This document shows, piece after piece, positions 1 to 8,596 of a stretch of 39,055 nucleotides of DNA. The DNA comes from Pseudomonadota bacterium. GTDB taxonomy: Bacteria > Chloroflexota > UBA6077 > JAJPHF01. The notes below the pieces were generated by a model, which saw nothing but the letters and a program-made list of their open reading frames with translations, was not told the DNA's origin and did not search any database. The stretch lies in the NCBI GenBank assembly GCA_021325365.1, contig JAJPHF010000177.1, positions 1 through 39,055 of the forward strand, read 5' to 3'. The translations under genes and the position numbers were made by a program. Positions within the stretch are counted from its first letter, which is position 1; each line of letters begins with the position of its first letter.

Positions 1-127
1 CTACAGCGGTTTGCAGCGAGACTGAGCGGTCAGCTGACATCGGGGCGGCGGCCTGCGGGCCGCGGGCGGCCACGAGAGCCGCCCCTACGACACGCTGGCC
101 GCTCACCTGGCGCGCAAACGGCTCTAG
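1..127 (+). repeat. MITE-like intergenic repeat, copy 1
   Basis: This is the first of three related intergenic elements (the others are at 8597-8747 and 14777-14925), all in the same orientation. The left end (CTACAGCGGTTTGCAGC) and the reverse complement of the right end (CTAGAGCCGTTTGCGCGC) form an imperfect terminal inverted repeat that continues inward through TGAGCGGTC and TGAGCGGCC. An internal hairpin has arms GGGCGGC (64-70) and GCCGCCC (78-84), followed by CTACG, which all three copies share in this place. This copy is shorter than the others because part of the left half is missing. The left boundary coincides with the window edge, so it may extend further. No protein is encoded, and a non-autonomous element is inferred from structure alone. 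Confidence 0.65.
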
Positions 128-158
128 CGCACCGCCGAGGCATTGGCAGGCGGCCGTC

Positions 159-1850
159 GTGGCACTCACGCTTGGCCTGGTCGCGCAGGCACCGTTCGTC
201 AGCGCCAGCCCCGTGCCGCCGTCCGTGCCGGCCCGCTTCCAGCCGTTGCTCGGCGGCGTGCGCCTGGGCGACGCCGCACCGGCGCCCCAGCCCGACGGCG
301 CGGGCACGGACGACGCCACGCCGGCCGCGGCCCCGGACACCGCCGACCCGGGCGCGCCCGGCACCTGGGCGATGCTGGAAACGGTGACCCCCGAGGTCCA
401 GTGGCTGGCCGCCGGGTTCACCTCCTGGCTGCCGATCCCCACGGGCCAGATCGTCCACGCGGGCGACCGCGTGCGCACGGGCAGCGGCGCGGCCGCGCGG
501 CTGGACTTCGCGCCCGACACGGCCCTGGACGTCGGGGCGGCGAGCGACCTCACGGTGCGTCGTCTGGAGCAGGGGCCGACCGGCAACCTCGTCCTGGAGC
601 TATTCGTCGCCAGCGGCACGACCAGCGGCCCCACGCTGCCGGCGAGCGCGCCGGCCGCCCGCGTGGAGATCGAGACGCCGGCCGCGCGCGTTGTCGCCCG
701 TCGCGCCGGGCCGCGCCTCGACGTGGGCGCCGACGGGACCACCCACGTCGTCGCCCCGAGCGACGCACCCGGTGGTGGCATCACCGTCGAGGCCAAAGAC
801 GCGCTGGCGACGACGGTGACGCTGGGCCCCGGCGAGAGCACCGACGTGCAGGTCGGCACGGCGCCAACCGCCCCGGCGCCCTCGCCCGCGGCGACTCCCG
901 CGCCGACGGCAGCGGGAACGCCCTCGGCCGTGGCCGGTTCCGATGGCGCTGGCGCGCCGGCGCAGCCGACGAGCACGCCACCAAGCGCCACGCCGGGCCC
1001 TACGCCGGAGCCGGCCGGCGGGGCTAGCGCGCCCCCGCCCGGCCCGGTGCCGCCGAGCGCTACTGGTCCGACGGCCTGGGCCGCGCCCGCGCCGGGGCCG
1101 GCGCCGCAGGGCGCCGCCGGCCCGTGGGGACCGCCGTCGCCCTTCCCGCCGCCCGGCCTCGCGGGGCTGGCCGCCAGCGGCCAGACGCAGCCGTGCGCCG
1201 TGGCCCCCGGCCAGGTCTGCACGGGCACTCTTAAAGGCGCCGGCCAGTCGGGCGTCGGCGGCACCTTCACCGGCGTCGTGCAGGGCAGCCAGATCTGGCG
1301 CGTCGACATCACGGGCGCCGACCCCCAGGGCAGCGCGATGGTCTACGTGCAGACGACGATGGGCTTCGAAAGCATCCCCTGCCCCGCGCCCACGGCCGCG
1401 CCGACGAGCACCACCGGGCGCCCCGCCAGCGGCGGGAGCAGCAACGCCACGCTGGTCTGCGCCGGCAGCACGATGGGCAACGGGATACAGCAAGGCACGG
1501 CGGTGGTGTTCTCGAACAGCGTCCTGGCCGCGCAGGGGAACGTGAAGGGCCCCGGCCCGAACACGCCGACCCCCACGCTCACGTCCGCTCCCACCACGAC
1601 CTCGGCGCCAACGGCCACGCTCCAGCCCACGAGCACGCCCCAACCGACCAGTACGCCGCAACCGACCAGCACCGTTCAGCCGACCGGCACGCCACAGCCC
1701 ACGGCGACCGCCACGCGCACGCCCAGCCCGGTGCCCACCGCCACGTCAACCCCCACGCCGCGCCCCACGGCGACCGCCACGCGCACGCCCAGCCCCGCGC
1801 CGGCGGCCGCGCCGCACGCGGCCGCGGCCGCTCAGGCGGCCCGCCGCTGA
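159..1850 (+). CDS. FecR-like domain protein with Pro/Thr-rich surface stalk
   Basis: This is a probable exported surface or wall-associated protein of 563 residues. A hydrophobic stretch ending in FVSA (residues 1-16) looks like a signal peptide. Residues about 90-230 resemble a FecR domain: '[16 protein letters not shown]' followed by beta-rich sequence and 'LGPGESTDV'. A Pro/Ala-rich linker follows. Residues about 345-470 form a small Gly-rich module with four cysteines. The tail (about 470-545) is a [17 protein letters not shown] stalk typical of Chloroflexota surface proteins. The start is uncertain: GTG at 159 is the first start codon in the window, but the frame is open to the left edge, through repeat copy 1, without an ATG. 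The signal peptide lacks a basic N-region, so the true start may lie outside the window. FecR proteins usually regulate TonB systems, but this architecture suggests a structural role instead. Confidence 0.6.
   Translation: MALTLGLVAQAPFVSASPVPPSVPARFQPLLGGVRLGDAAPAPQPDGAGTDDATPAAAPDTADPGAPGTWAMLETVTPEVQWLAAGFTSWLPIPTGQIVHAGDRVRTGSGAAARLDFAPDTALDVGAASDLTVRRLEQGPTGNLVLELFVASGTTSGPTLPASAPAARVEIETPAARVVARRAGPRLDVGADGTTHVVAPSDAPGGGITVEAKDALATTVTLGPGESTDVQVGTAPTAPAPSPAATPAPTAAGTPSAVAGSDGAGAPAQPTSTPPSATPGPTPEPAGGASAPPPGPVPPSATGPTAWAAPAPGPAPQGAAGPWGPPSPFPPPGLAGLAASGQTQPCAVAPGQVCTGTLKGAGQSGVGGTFTGVVQGSQIWRVDITGADPQGSAMVYVQTTMGFESIPCPAPTAAPTSTTGRPASGGSSNATLVCAGSTMGNGIQQGTAVVFSNSVLAAQGNVKGPGPNTPTPTLTSAPTTTSAPTATLQPTSTPQPTSTPQPTSTVQPTGTPQPTATATRTPSPVPTATSTPTPRPTATATRTPSPAPAAAPHAAAAAQAARR
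1698..1795 (+). repeat. Tandem DNA repeat coding for the Pro/Thr stalk
   Basis: A 32-base block beginning CCCACGGCGACCGCC occurs identically at 1698-1729 and 1764-1795, a period of 66 bases. Shorter, less exact units of about 18 bases (coding PTSTPQ) precede it from about 1625. Identity at the DNA level indicates recent duplication or slippage, so the stalk length is likely to vary among strains. Confidence 0.7.
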
Positions 1851-1946
1851 CGCCCACCGCCGCGAGCGCCGGGGCGCTGCCTCAGGCCGCTCTCTGCCGG
1901 CACCTGCGCCGGGCACCTTCCGAGGTCAGCAGGGGTGTGCGTGAGG

Positions 1947-1979
1947 TACAATCAACGGGCAGCCTGGGCAGAGGAGCGA
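1947..1979 (+). promoter_or_regulatory. Possible -10 element and ribosome binding site for the RibD-type gene
   Basis: TACAAT at 1947-1952 matches five of six bases of a -10 hexamer and lies 30 bases before the ATG at 1982. A purine-rich GAGGAGCGAGG stretch just before the ATG serves as ribosome binding site and decides the start. No convincing -35 element was found, so the promoter call is weak. Confidence 0.3.
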
Positions 1980-1981
1980 GG

Positions 1982-2710
1982 ATGCGCGGCGCGACGCCTG
2001 ACCTGCCGTGGGTCACGATCAAGTACGCGCAGACCCTGGATGGCCGCATCGCGACACGCAGCGGCGAGTCGCAGTGGATCAGCAGCGCCGACTCGCTCGT
2101 CTACGCTCACGAGCTACGCGCCAGTCACGACGCGATCCTCGTCGGCGTGGGGACCGTGCTGCGCGACAACCCGCGGCTCACCGTGCGCCTGGTCGAGGGC
2201 GCCAACCCCCTGCGCGTGATCGCCGATAGCACCCTGCGGACTCCCCTGGAGATCACCCTGCTCGAGATGGCCTCCGAGGTGATCTTCGCCGCCACCACCG
2301 CCGCCGACCCCGCCCGCCGGGCCGCGCTCGAAGCGCGCGGCGCCCAGGTGCTCGTCCTGCCCGCCCAGGCCGACGGCCGCGTCGACCTGCAAGCGCTGCT
2401 TGGCGCCCTGGCGGCGCGAGGCATTCGCTCGGTGCTGGTCGAGGGAGGCGCCGAGGTCATCACGGCGCTGCTCCGAGCGCGGCTGGCCCACCGGCTGGTC
2501 GTCTGCGTGGCGCCGAAAGTGCTGGGCCGCGGCGTCGAGGGCGTGGGCGACCTGGGCATCGTGCGTCTCGACGAGGCGCTCACCTTCCGCGACGCGCGCT
2601 TCTGGCTGTGCGGCGCCGACGTGTTGTTCGAGGGCGACCTGGAGGGCGCTCTGCCGCCCTCCTTCCCCGCCCCGCGCACTGCCCCCAGCGTGCTGACCAA
2701 TGAGCGCTGA
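1982..2710 (+). CDS. RibD C-terminal-type (dihydrofolate-reductase-fold) reductase
   Basis: This 242-residue protein consists of the reductase domain found at the C-terminus of RibD, without the deaminase half. Family hallmarks are 'KYAQTLDGRIA' near residue 15, 'SSADSLVYAHELRASHDAILVGVGTVLRDNP' segments, 'RVIADSTLRTP', and 'SVLVEGGAEV' near 155. Members use NADPH to reduce a ribosylamino-pyrimidine or a related pteridine-like substrate. The ATG at 1982 was chosen because a strong purine-rich ribosome binding site precedes it. The last 11 bases overlap the next gene, which suggests translational coupling. With no deaminase domain and no other rib genes nearby, a role outside classic riboflavin synthesis is possible. 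Confidence 0.75.
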   Translation: MRGATPDLPWVTIKYAQTLDGRIATRSGESQWISSADSLVYAHELRASHDAILVGVGTVLRDNPRLTVRLVEGANPLRVIADSTLRTPLEITLLEMASEVIFAATTAADPARRAALEARGAQVLVLPAQADGRVDLQALLGALAARGIRSVLVEGGAEVITALLRARLAHRLVVCVAPKVLGRGVEGVGDLGIVRLDEALTFRDARFWLCGADVLFEGDLEGALPPSFPAPRTAPSVLTNER

Positions 2711-3824
2711 GCCACCGGCGCCCGGCTCGCTCCCACCTCCCCTCAGCTCGGGGGGCGCGGCCGCGGCGAGCGGGGCGCGGTCCCCAGCCCAGCCACAGCA
2801 CGGGACGGCGCTCTGGTGGACGGGGCCGCGCACGCCGGAGCTGCGCACGGAGTCGCTGCGGCCCCCGGCCGCCGACGAGGTAGTCGTGCAGGCCGTCGCC
2901 TCCGGCATCAGCGCCGGCACCGAGATGCTCGTGTACCGCGGCCAGGTGCCGCCCGCGCTGCCGCTGGACCTGCCTACCCTGGCCGGCAGTTTCCGCTACC
3001 CCGTGAAGTACGGCTACGCCAGCGTCGGTCGGGTGACGGCCGTCGGCACGGCCGTGGACGACCGCGCGCCGGGCGACCTGGTGTTCGCCCTGCACCCGCA
3101 CCAGAGCGCCTACGTGCTGCCGGCGGCGCGCACGGTGCCGCTGCCGCCGGAGCTGCCGCCGGAGCACGGCGTCTTCCTGGCGAACCTGGAGACCGCCGTG
3201 AACGTGGCGCTCGACGCCGCGCCCCGGCTGGGCGAGACGGTGCTGCTGAGCGGGCTGGGCGTGGTGGGCCTGCTGGTGCTGCAGACGCTGCGGCAGACCG
3301 GCGTGGCGGAGATCATTGCCGTCGACGCGCTGCCGCGCCGCCGCGCGCTCGCCGCGCGACTCGGCGCGACGCTGACGCTCGCGCCCGACGAGGGCGTCGT
3401 CGAGCAAGTCCTCGCGTATACGGCGGGGCGGGGCGCCGACCTGGCGGTCGAGGTGAGCGGCGCGCCGGCCGCGCTGGGGCCGGCCATCGAGGCCGTCGCC
3501 GACGAGGGGACCGTGGTCGTCGCCTCCTGGTACGGCACGAAGCCGGTGCCGCTGGAGCTGGGCAGCCACTTCCACCGCGGGCGGGTGCGGCTGCGCAGCT
3601 CGCAGGTGGGGCACCTCGACCCGGCGCTCGCGCCCCGCTGGGACTACGCGCGACGGCAGGCCGTCGCCCTGCGCCTGCTCACGGAGCTACCACTGGGCGA
3701 GCTGATCACCCACCGCTTCCCCTTCGGCGAGGCGGCCGCGGCATTCGCCCTCCTCGACGAGCACCCCGCCGACGCCCTCCAGGTCGTGCTGAGGTATGGC
3801 GAACGCGGCCCATCCCCCGCGTAG
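2700..3824 (+). CDS. Zinc-type alcohol dehydrogenase (MDR, BchC-like branch)
   Basis: This 374-residue medium-chain dehydrogenase/reductase has an N-terminal GroES-like half and a Rossmann NAD(P) half. 'VASGISAGTEM' (residues about 62-72) and 'KYGYASVGRV' place it with the bacteriochlorophyllide dehydrogenase-like MDR branch. The cofactor motif is 'SGLGVVGLLVLQ' near residue 182. No cysteine cluster for structural zinc is present, so zinc use is doubtful. The first 40 or so residues are a Pro/Ser/Ala-rich extension, and a later start is possible. It overlaps the RibD-type gene by 11 bases, which implies a two-step reductive pathway on a shared substrate. The substrate cannot be read from sequence. 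Confidence 0.75.
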   Translation: MSAEPPAPGSLPPPLSSGGAAAASGARSPAQPQHGTALWWTGPRTPELRTESLRPPAADEVVVQAVASGISAGTEMLVYRGQVPPALPLDLPTLAGSFRYPVKYGYASVGRVTAVGTAVDDRAPGDLVFALHPHQSAYVLPAARTVPLPPELPPEHGVFLANLETAVNVALDAAPRLGETVLLSGLGVVGLLVLQTLRQTGVAEIIAVDALPRRRALAARLGATLTLAPDEGVVEQVLAYTAGRGADLAVEVSGAPAALGPAIEAVADEGTVVVASWYGTKPVPLELGSHFHRGRVRLRSSQVGHLDPALAPRWDYARRQAVALRLLTELPLGELITHRFPFGEAAAAFALLDEHPADALQVVLRYGERGPSPA

Positions 3825-3919
3825 CGGCGGACGGGCACGGCGCTGGGCCTCGGAAATCGTGGCAACCGGGGCGTGTAGCCCGCTACGGTGAACGGTGGAG
3901 CACGCACCGGGGAAGAGCA

Positions 3920-4405
3920 ATGGGTAGACTGGCCGACCGTTGGATGCGCCTGGACCCCGCATGGGGAATCACCGTCGTGCGCCTGATCATGGCCGTGGTC
4001 ATCATCGTGACGGGGTATCAGAAGTTTACGGCTGGCGTGGGCCGCGTCACGGCGATCATGGCGAACGACGGCATTCCGCTGCCGGCCGTGGCGGGGGTCG
4101 GCATCACGGCGCTCGAGCTGCTCGGGGGGCTCCTGCTCCTCGTGGGCCTGGGCGGGCGCGTCCTGGGTCTGCTGTACGTGGCCGAGTTCCTGGTCGTGAG
4201 CTTCTACGTGCAGCTACCGAAGGAGGGCTTCATCGCAGCGCGGCTGCCCATCATGCTCCTGGCGGGCGCCCTGATGCTCGTGGTCGCGGGCTCGGGAAAG
4301 CTGGCGCTCGATCGGGTACTGTGGCGGCCGAAGCCGGGCCCGACGGCGCACAGCGGCACCGCGAGCGCGGCGCCGCGGCAAGCCGGGTCCGCGCACACGG
4401 CCTAG
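3920..4405 (+). CDS. DoxX family membrane protein
   Basis: This 161-residue integral membrane protein has about four hydrophobic helices: 'ITVVRLIMAVVIIVTGYQKF', 'VGITALELLGGLLLLVGLG', 'VLGLLYVAEFLVVSFYVQ' and 'ARLPIMLLAGALMLVVAGSGKLALD'. The order 'R...GYQKF', then 'ELLGGLLLLVGL', then 'GSGKLALD' is the DoxX/DUF417-like signature. These proteins are usually linked to thiol or quinone redox, but the exact reaction is unknown for most. ATG at 3920 follows a GGGGAAGAG ribosome binding site. It lies 95 bases behind the dehydrogenase on the same strand. A second DoxX protein sits at 14248-14700. Confidence 0.8.
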   Translation: MGRLADRWMRLDPAWGITVVRLIMAVVIIVTGYQKFTAGVGRVTAIMANDGIPLPAVAGVGITALELLGGLLLLVGLGGRVLGLLYVAEFLVVSFYVQLPKEGFIAARLPIMLLAGALMLVVAGSGKLALDRVLWRPKPGPTAHSGTASAAPRQAGSAHTA

Positions 4406-4434
4406 CGTCTGCCAACATCCTGGCACGTCGGGCG

Positions 4435-5592
4435 TCAGGCACTAATCGCCCCGCGGCCCGCCCGCGCGACGACCTCGCGCACCGCGCCGAAGAACTGCGC
4501 GGCCGTCTGCTCCCAGGTGGGCCGGGTGAGCGCGCGCGCCCGCGCCGCCGCGCCCATGCGGCGGCGTAGCGGCTCGTCGCGGGCCAGCTCCAGCATGGCT
4601 TGCGCGAGCGCGGCCGGGTCGCCCACGGGCACGATGCGGCCCTCGACGCCGTCCGTCGCCAGGTGCGGCAGGTTGCCCGCGGCCACGCCGACCACCGGCA
4701 GCCCCAGCGCCATCGCCTCGCCGTACACGGTGCCGAATGGCTCCTGGGTGCTCGGCAGCACGAACACGTCGGCCGCCCGGTAGAGCGCGGCGACCTCCTC
4801 CAGCGCGACCGGCCCGTGGACGACCACCCGCTCGGCCAGCGCCGGGCTGGCGAGGCGCTCGCGTACCCGCGCGGCGTACGCTGGCTCTACGTCGGTCTTG
4901 CCGACCAGGTGGAGGGTGCCGGCATCGGGCGGCAGGCGCGCGAAGGCGTCGAGCAGGGGGATGATGCCCTTGCGCGCGATCCAGTTGCCAACCGAGAGGA
5001 ACGCCGCCGCCCGTCCCAGGCGCAGATCGCGCTCGGGCGCGGCCGGCACGTCGCGCACCGCGCGGACGGCGGCGAACAGCCCCTCGGCCGCCGCCGGCCG
5101 CGGCGGCGGCTCGGGCACCACATCGCGGCCCGGCGGCACGACCCGCAAGCGCCGACGGGGGACGCCGTAGCCGACGAGCTGGTCGGCCAGCAGCTCGCTG
5201 GCGACCAGCAAGAGCGCGCAGTGGCGGTACACTAGCAAGTCGAGACGGGCCTGAAGGGCCGTGCGCAGCGGCTCGTGGTCGATGCCGCCGGGCGTCTGGT
5301 GCAGGCTGCCGAGCAGCGGCACGTCCGCGAGGCGGCGCAGCGCGGGCGCGAGGTAGGCCGCGGCGATGCTGTCGATCACCACGGCAGCGGGGCGCTCGGC
5401 GTGGATGGCGCGCGCGACCCGGCCGGCGGCCAGCGCCGGCAGTGGGAACGGCGCCTCGGGCACCGACACGAAGCCCAGGCGCGCATCTTGCGCCGGGGCG
5501 AGGTCGGCCAGGCGGCGATGATACAGGTAGCCGCCGGTGAGCTGGTCGGGATCGCCCAGCGTGACGAGCAAGACGACCATCGGATCGGGCAT
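4435..5592 (-). CDS. GT4 family glycosyltransferase
   Basis: This 385-residue retaining glycosyltransferase has the GT-B fold. The N-terminal half holds 'TGGYLYHRRLAD' and 'AVVIDSIAAAYLAPALRRL'. The C-terminal half has 'SVGNWIARKGIIPLLDAF', 'LHLVGKTD' and the donor-binding E-x7-E region 'EPFGTVYGEAMALGLPVVG', then 'DGVEGRIVPVGDPAALAQAM'. It should transfer a sugar from a nucleotide donor in the cytoplasm; donor and acceptor are not predictable. ATG at 5592 follows an AGGGA-type site. The frame is open further upstream, but that part overlaps the divergent gene. The gene is divergent from a second GT4 gene with 60 bases between, so the pair may work in the same glycosylation pathway. Confidence 0.85.
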   Translation of the reverse strand: MPDPMVVLLVTLGDPDQLTGGYLYHRRLADLAPAQDARLGFVSVPEAPFPLPALAAGRVARAIHAERPAAVVIDSIAAAYLAPALRRLADVPLLGSLHQTPGGIDHEPLRTALQARLDLLVYRHCALLLVASELLADQLVGYGVPRRRLRVVPPGRDVVPEPPPRPAAAEGLFAAVRAVRDVPAAPERDLRLGRAAAFLSVGNWIARKGIIPLLDAFARLPPDAGTLHLVGKTDVEPAYAARVRERLASPALAERVVVHGPVALEEVAALYRAADVFVLPSTQEPFGTVYGEAMALGLPVVGVAAGNLPHLATDGVEGRIVPVGDPAALAQAMLELARDEPLRRRMGAAARARALTRPTWEQTAAQFFGAVREVVARAGRGAISA

Positions 5593-5652
5593 AGCCACGT
5601 CCCTGGAGCGCAGAATGGAGGGGCGCGCCCGGCCGCGGGGCAAGGAGCGCTC
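5593..5652. promoter_or_regulatory. Short divergent intergenic region between two glycosyltransferase genes
   Basis: These 60 bases must carry both 5' ends. On the plus strand AAGGAGCG precedes the GTG at 5653, and on the minus strand an AGGGA site precedes the ATG at 5592. No clear -35/-10 pair was recognised on either strand. Confidence 0.35.
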
Positions 5653-6783
5653 GTGAAGATCGTACACGTTTCGCCCACCAGCTTCGGGGCGGGCGGCATC
5701 CTGGGCGGCGGCGAGCGCTACCCGCTGGTGCTGGCGCGGGCGCTGGCGGCCAGCGGGGCGGCCTGCGAGCTGGTCACATTCGGCCGCGAGGCGGGCATCT
5801 GGGAGGAGCCGAGCGGCTTGCGCGTGCGCGTGCTGCGGGCGCGCGGCTACCTCGGCGGCCACCCGGCGCACCCGCTAGCGGCCGCGCTGGTGGGCGCGCT
5901 CCGCACGGCCGACGTGGTCCATGTTCACCAGATGCGCGCGGTGCCGGCGCTGCTGGCGGCGCTCAGCGCCCGCGTGCGCGGCCAGCGCACGGCCGTCACC
6001 GACCACGGCCTGCTGGGGACCGATTGGGGCGGGCGCGTGCAGGCGCTGTTCGACCGCTTCCTGCTCGTCTCGGCGTACTCGGCGCGCACGCTCGGGGCGC
6101 CGCCCGCGCGGACCGCGCTGCTCTACGGCGGCGCCGATCCCGCCCGCTACGCGCCGCGGCCCGACGAGCCGCGCGAGGGCGTGCTGTTCGTCGGCCGCCT
6201 GACGCCGCACAAGGGCGTGGACCGCCTGCTGCGGGCGCTGCCGCCCGGCGCCCGCCTGACCATCGCCGGCTCGGCCGGCCACGACCCGCGGCCGCCGGAG
6301 AGTGGCTACCCGGCGCTGCTGCGGCGCCTGGCCGCGGACCGCGCCGTGCGCTTCGTGGTGCCCGCGCCCGACGCGGAGCTGCCGGCGCTGTACCGACGCG
6401 CGCGGGTGTTCGTGCTGCCGTCGGTCCAACGGACAGTCTACGGCCGGGCGATCCGCATCTCCGAGCTGCTGGGGCTCACGCTGCTGGAGGCGATGGCCAG
6501 CGGCACGCCCGTCGTGGCAAGCGCGCTCGGCGGCGTTCCCGAGATCGTCGAGGACGGCGTGACCGGCTTCCTCGTGCCGCCCGGCGACGTGGACGCGCTG
6601 CGCGACCGGCTGGCCTACCTGCTCGACCACCCGCGTGCGGCCGCCACGATGGGCGAGGCCGCCCGCGCGCGGGTGCTGGAGCGCTTCACCTGGCAGGCGT
6701 GCGCCGCGCGCTGCCTGGCCGGCTACGCGGCCGCCGCGGCGCGCGGCCCGGCGCCCACCGCCGCGCCGCGCCGCGGCTCATAG
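5653..6783 (+). CDS. GT4 family glycosyltransferase
   Basis: This is a second GT-B glycosyltransferase, 376 residues. The N-terminus 'VKIVHVSPTSFGAGGILGGGERYPLVLARAL' segments show the acceptor-side glycine loop, and 'HVHQMRAVPALLAAL' follows. The donor half has 'VLFVGRLTPHKGVDRLLRAL', then 'VFVLPSV' and an E-x7-E motif in 'ELLGLTLLEAMASGTPVVAS', then 'GGVPEIVEDGVTGFLVPPGD'. A short insertion containing 'VYGRAIRISELLGL' precedes the E-x7-E, as in a subset of GT4 enzymes. The start is GTG at 5653 because an AAGGAGCG site precedes it. It points away from the other GT4 gene. The substrate is unknown. Confidence 0.85.
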   Translation: MKIVHVSPTSFGAGGILGGGERYPLVLARALAASGAACELVTFGREAGIWEEPSGLRVRVLRARGYLGGHPAHPLAAALVGALRTADVVHVHQMRAVPALLAALSARVRGQRTAVTDHGLLGTDWGGRVQALFDRFLLVSAYSARTLGAPPARTALLYGGADPARYAPRPDEPREGVLFVGRLTPHKGVDRLLRALPPGARLTIAGSAGHDPRPPESGYPALLRRLAADRAVRFVVPAPDAELPALYRRARVFVLPSVQRTVYGRAIRISELLGLTLLEAMASGTPVVASALGGVPEIVEDGVTGFLVPPGDVDALRDRLAYLLDHPRAAATMGEAARARVLERFTWQACAARCLAGYAAAAARGPAPTAAPRRGS

Positions 6784-6861
6784 GACGGCTGCCATTGGGC
6801 AGCGCAAGTCAGCGACGTGCGCTCCGGACACCCCCCTGAATTCGGGACCGGGGGCGGTAGC

Positions 6862-7236
6862 TCAGGCGTCGGCGAAGGGGTTGTCGATGACGCAGAGCCA
6901 GGTGCCGTCGGGCTGGCGGCGCAGCACCTCGGCGCTACGCCCGGCGATCTGGAGCGGCGAGCCGTCCGGCGCCGTGCCGCTGAGCGTCCACTGGCCGTGC
7001 GTCTGCGCCAGGTCGCCGGCAACCACGATGGCGCGGGTCTCCAGGGTCATACGGCCCTTGAGGGCCAGGAAGCCGTCCAGGGCAGCGCGGATGGCCTCGG
7101 TACCGGCGACCACCTGACCGGGTTGGGGAACGAGGCTGGCGTCCGGGTCGTAGAGCGCCAGCAGGGCCGCCGCATCGCCCGCATTGAAGGCGTTGACGAA
7201 CGTAGGGTGGTAGTCCTCGAGACGGTGCAAAGCCAT
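6862..7236 (-). CDS. SnoaL-like/DUF4440 (NTF2-fold) protein
   Basis: This small cone-shaped NTF2-fold protein has 124 residues. The order 'FVNAFNAGDAAALLALYDPDASLVPQPG', 'GTEAIRAALDGFLALKG', 'DLAQTHGQWTLSGT' and a C-terminal 'DGTWLCVIDNPF' is the usual pattern of DUF4440/YybH-like ketosteroid-isomerase relatives. Such proteins bind or isomerise small molecules, or are simple stress-related ligand binders, and no specific substrate can be given. ATG at 7236 follows an AGGAGG site nine bases upstream. It is divergent from the monooxygenase gene at 7448. Confidence 0.75.
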   Translation of the reverse strand: MALHRLEDYHPTFVNAFNAGDAAALLALYDPDASLVPQPGQVVAGTEAIRAALDGFLALKGRMTLETRAIVVAGDLAQTHGQWTLSGTAPDGSPLQIAGRSAEVLRRQPDGTWLCVIDNPFADA

Positions 7237-7317
7237 GAGCGTGCCTCCTGTGGGGCTATGGGTGGTGGGCTGCGCCGTCCGGGCTGGCGCGGCTGGTGGT
7301 TCGGCAGCCCCGGCCCG

Positions 7318-7347
7318 TTGCCGCCGACCGATGGCGTTCCCTAGAAT
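7318..7347 (+). promoter_or_regulatory. Candidate sigma-70-like promoter for the LLM monooxygenase gene
   Basis: TTGCCG at 7318-7323 and TAGAAT at 7342-7347 are separated by 18 bases, a permissible -35/-10 layout (four and five of six matches). The gene starts 100 bases further on at 7448. The 211-base gap between this gene and the divergent SnoaL-like gene holds nothing else I recognise. Confidence 0.35.
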
Positions 7348-7447
7348 CTGGCGCGATTCGACCGTCGCGGTCCACTATGGCCCGTCTTGGCGGCACAAAG
7401 CACGATCGGATTGTAGCCTCCCCGGCGGCCGAGGCGGAGGGAGCGCG

Positions 7448-8569
7448 ATGACCACGTCCGTTCGGCGACCGGCGCCACGGTTCGACTGGTTCGTGCCGAT
7501 CGACGGGGATGGCGCGTACATTGGCACCGTCCGCGCCGAGCGCGAGCCGACCTTCGCCTACTTGCAGGAGGTGGTGAGGACGGCCGAGGCGGAGGGGTAC
7601 TACTCGCTGCTCATCCCGACGCGGTTCAGCAACGGGCTGTTCGACGAGTGCGCCCCGCTGGCCGAGACCTGGACGACGGCGACCGCGCTGCTGGCGGTGA
7701 CGCACCGCATTCGGCTGCTCATCGCGGTCCGGCCGGGCTTCATCTCGCCCGGTCTGTTCGCCCAGATGGCGGCGACGCTCGACCAGCTCAGCCAGGGGCG
7801 GGCGGACCTGAACATCGTGCCGGGCGGGATCGCGGGCGACTTCGAGCGGCTGGGCGAGGTCAGCGACCACGCCTACCGCTACGACCGCGCCGACGAGTTC
7901 ATCGCTGCCTGCCAGGCGCTGTGGGCGAAGCCCGAGCCGGTCGCGTTCACGGGGAAGCACATCACGCTGAAGGGCGCCGTAGTCTCGCCGAGCCCGAACG
8001 GTGGCGGGCTGCGGATGTATCTCGGCGGCGCCTCGGACAGCGCCCTGGCACTCGCCGGCCGGCGGGCGGACGTCTTCCTGGCGTGGATACAGCCGCTGGA
8101 GGCGATGGCCGCGCTGCTGGCGCGGGCGCGCGCGCAGTATGCGGCGGCGGGGCGGGCACCGCGCTTCGGGCTGCGCACACACCTCGTCGTCCGCGACAGC
8201 GAGGAGGCGGCGTGGGCCGCCGCCGACGAGCTGTTGTCGCAGGCCGCGGGGGCGGTGAAGGCTCAGCGGCAGGCGGCGTTCGCCGGGACGCCGATGGTGG
8301 GCCAGCAGGCGCAGGCGCGGGCCTACACGGACCACCGCGCCGGGCGGCATCTATGGAACGGCATCTCGACAGTGCGGGTCAACTGCGGCACGGCCATCGT
8401 CGGCACGCCGCAGCAGGTGGCGACGGAGCTGCTGGCCTACTGGCGCCTGGGAATCGACGAGTTCATCGTGTCGGGGTACCCGCACGTGGAGGAGTGTCGG
8501 CGCGTCGCCAGCGACGTGCTGCCGCTGCTCGCGGCGGCGATTGAGCGCGAGCGGGTGGCGATGGCGTGA
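7448..8569 (+). CDS. LLM class flavin-dependent oxidoreductase, SsuD-like
   Basis: This 373-residue luciferase-like TIM-barrel monooxygenase is closest in pattern to alkanesulfonate monooxygenases. Features are 'RFDWFVPIDGDGAYIG' at the N-terminus, 'LLIAVRPGFISPGLFAQMAATLDQLSQGR', 'LNIVPGG', 'YLGGASDSALALAGRRADVFLAW' for the flavin phosphate site, and 'GTPQQVATELLAYWRLGIDEFIVSGYPHVEE' near the end. The family uses reduced FMN from a separate reductase and O2 to cleave C-S or related bonds. ATG at 7448 has a GGCGGAGGGAGCG ribosome binding site. No SsuABC transporter or flavin reductase is adjacent. An SsuA/TauA-like binding protein exists 12 kb away, and the link is speculative. Confidence 0.85.
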   Translation: MTTSVRRPAPRFDWFVPIDGDGAYIGTVRAEREPTFAYLQEVVRTAEAEGYYSLLIPTRFSNGLFDECAPLAETWTTATALLAVTHRIRLLIAVRPGFISPGLFAQMAATLDQLSQGRADLNIVPGGIAGDFERLGEVSDHAYRYDRADEFIAACQALWAKPEPVAFTGKHITLKGAVVSPSPNGGGLRMYLGGASDSALALAGRRADVFLAWIQPLEAMAALLARARAQYAAAGRAPRFGLRTHLVVRDSEEAAWAAADELLSQAAGAVKAQRQAAFAGTPMVGQQAQARAYTDHRAGRHLWNGISTVRVNCGTAIVGTPQQVATELLAYWRLGIDEFIVSGYPHVEECRRVASDVLPLLAAAIERERVAMA

Positions 8570-8596
8570 GGCCATGCGCGGGGGCGACGCCGCCGC

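Noticed and set aside
4488..5867. Long open frames on the strand opposite the GT4 gene (and similar ones across most genes)
   Set aside because: In DNA of this GC content antisense frames stay open by codon bias. The peptides are Arg/Ala/His-rich without family motifs.
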